Positions 62,459 to 64,000 of a DNA stretch of 64,000 nt are shown in pieces. The DNA comes from Clusia tigrina (lineage: Eukaryota; Arthropoda; Insecta; Diptera; Clusiidae): positions 171,179,315 to 171,243,314 of the forward strand of contig OV050030.1 in assembly GCA_920105625.2 (NCBI GenBank), given 5' to 3'. Both the position numbers and the translations under genes were made by a program. The first letter of the stretch is position 1. Each line of letters starts with the position of its first letter. Below the pieces are notes generated by a model, which was not told the DNA's origin, did not search any database, and was given only the letters and a program-made list of their open reading frames with translations.

Positions 62459-64000
62459 AAGCACTTTCAAACTGGATAAACTCAATAACACTTAAGTTTA
62501 TCCAGTTGCCCATTAGTTTTGGAGACTGGACACTTTTTGGGGTTACTCGACATAAATGTATTTCCATCGTAAATGAAGTTCCATTTATTAATAGTTACTA
62601 ATATACGAGTACATTTAAAAAATGAAATATAATAAATACATTTATATTATATACACTTATGAAATATCTAAATCTATGGTTCTTGAATACATTTAATATT
62701 ATACATTGCCGAATAAGAACATTTGTATAATTATATATCTTAATTACATGTGTGCAGGGGTTAAAAAAGTCGACTTGGCTGATCGTTTCTTTTCCTACAG
62801 CCACTCAAAATGCATGTACACACGAGTAAACACTACAACCGGTCCGCTATTCATTTTCTCTTTGCAAATGGCTCGCCTTCAATTGCTATGATTGAAATTT
62901 GTTTTCATTTCAAATTCAGAAATCAAGAAATAAAAGTATAACATACCCACATTCATATACAAACGCACATTTCGCTCTTGGATTGCCGAGCAACTTCGGG
63001 CGTTGGGTCAAATAATTATGCCATAGTCAGCCACGCAATTTTAACTTATTTCGCTGAGTGAAGAGAACGATGTAGTATCTTTGTAGTATATTGTCTTTGG
63101 TTGAAGCTGTCAGGCTGTTTATTCCATGAAAGGGTCTTACCAAAGAACATCAACGTAATAAGAAGTCCCATTAAGAAGAAGAACAAAATATTTGAGTTTG
63201 TTTTTCACGTTACATATAACGAAGTATAACTTCCATTGCTGCTGTTGGACAGGTGCGCATAGCTCCAGTGATAACAGGGCAGGCAAGGCGTTGTACTTTA
63301 ATAACCAACAGCTACATTAATATTAAAATGTGCACAAGGAATTTAATTCTCAGTGAACATAGTATACTCAATCCAAATTCAAGCTGGCAGATGGCTTCAG
63401 ACTTATGACATGGACCACAATATGACTAGACCCCAAACTTGGCAAATTTATTATTTGTTGTTGTCAGAAGTTCTATTGCATAGTTTTTGATACCTGGTCT
63501 TGATCATATTGTTTTGAAGCATCCATCGGCAGTGCTTTCTAAGTAACACCACTATTAAAAATTTCACTAAATCCAGTCTTTTGTGTGCTGCCTATTCCAT
63601 GCGCAAACCAAAAGGGTATTTTTTATTCGTTTCTGTTACACAAGAGACAACTATTTATTGTTTTACAGGTCTTGCGTGGCAGATGGATGGAAATATGTCT
63701 CCAAATACTTTAAAATGAATTTGGCAGATCTGGAAAAATATATTAGAAGGATTTTTAAGGAAAGGATTTGGTGTGTAGTTTTTTCCTTAATAAATCTTTC
63801 GGTATCCAAATGCAAAGAGCCCCCTTCGCCAAATTCAGGTTACAATTTGCGCAACCCGCAAACTACGGGAAGCAGCAGCTTTTGCATTTGGTTCTTTCTC
63901 ACCGCTATTTTCAGTACTATTGTCAATAAATGTCAATTCGTCGTGAATATCAGAATTGTCTAAATTGTCCGGAAGTATGCATAACTTATCAATAATTTGG
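62459..64000 (+). repeat. Satellite unit 21, truncated by the window edge
   Basis: Only the first 1542 bp are present, ending before the mariner. The left part has older-type variants (ATACATTGCCG, AAAGGGTCTTACC near 63129). From GAGTTTGTTTTTC near 63195 onward it matches units 15-20 and carries AAGAGCCCCC near 63815. Confidence 0.97.
63451..64000 (-). pseudogene. piggyBac/PGBD-like relic, cut by window edge (unit 21)
   Basis: Segment C and part of segment B are present, with the 6-T frameshift and the AAGAGCCCCC form. Segment A and the following mariner lie beyond the window. Confidence 0.38.

Larger units (their letters stand above)
1..64000. repeat. Tandem array of ~3.1-kb satellite units, 20.5 copies
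   Basis: The same sequence recurs head to tail from the first to the last base with no spacer or unique DNA. Spacing between successive copies is 3113, 3127, 3126, 3125, 3113, 3126, 3125, 3111, 3113, 3126, 3126, 3126, 3127, 3124 and then 3125 six times. The length classes are explained by visible indels: a 13-bp deletion in the mariner right end, a 3-bp change in an AAG run, and single-base changes. Copies differ by scattered diagnostic substitutions. Neither edge of the array lies in the window, so its true size exceeds 64 kb if the assembly is right. The unit combines a mariner, an older minus-strand transposase relic and AT-rich DNA. All copies have the same orientation. Confidence 0.98.

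Noticed and set aside
1..64000. CRISPR array, rDNA, 5S RNA, histone or other gene cluster as the explanation of the periodicity
   Set aside because: The period is 3.1 kb with no short repeats and spacers, and no rRNA, 5S or histone coding sequence was recognised in the unit.

Overview
The whole 64-kb window is one uninterrupted head-to-tail tandem array. The unit is about 3.11 to 3.13 kb, with 20 complete copies (starts at 1, 3114, 6241, 9367, 12492, 15605, 18731, 21856, 24967, 28080, 31206, 34332, 37458, 40585, 43709, 46834, 49959, 53084, 56209, 59334) and a truncated 21st from 62459. Unit edges are arbitrary because they are set by the window start. No unique flanking DNA, rRNA, tRNA, CRISPR array or intact protein-coding gene is visible. 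The sequence is AT-rich and eukaryotic, and the transposon content (a mariner close to the group widespread in insects) suggests an insect or other arthropod. Species and order cannot be decided from the sequence.

Each complete unit holds three things. (1) A full-length but dead mariner (about 1.28 to 1.29 kb, plus strand) has readable terminal inverted repeats, flanking TA dinucleotides and a transposase pseudogene. The same five stop codons and two frameshifts appear in essentially every copy. (2) Immediately to its left, on the minus strand, is a broken coding relic whose acidic N-terminal part and downstream motifs resemble a piggyBac/PGBD-type transposase. The mariner sits 11 bp upstream of the relic's first ATG, so mariner probably landed in the 5' part of the older element. 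(3) About 0.8 kb of AT-rich DNA has no recognised gene and carries a perfect 13-bp inverted repeat. Near the unit junction, two outward-facing ends (GCAAAGGG and CCCGTCAATGC) flank a doubled TGTAA. This raises the speculative possibility that the unit is a piggyBac-like element joined end to end.

The copies differ by diagnostic substitutions and small indels, so the array has a visible history. Units 1-12 follow a three-unit order (13-bp-deletion type, then H type, then N type), with some single-unit duplications. Units 15-20 are each exactly 3125 bp, nearly identical, and partly alternate in a dimer pattern, indicating recent expansion. Units 13, 14, 20 and 21 are mosaics of other types, as expected from gene conversion or unequal crossing-over. 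Nothing here appears to encode a working protein. The window is best read as a transposon-derived satellite, probably heterochromatic, in which both elements were inactivated before or during amplification.
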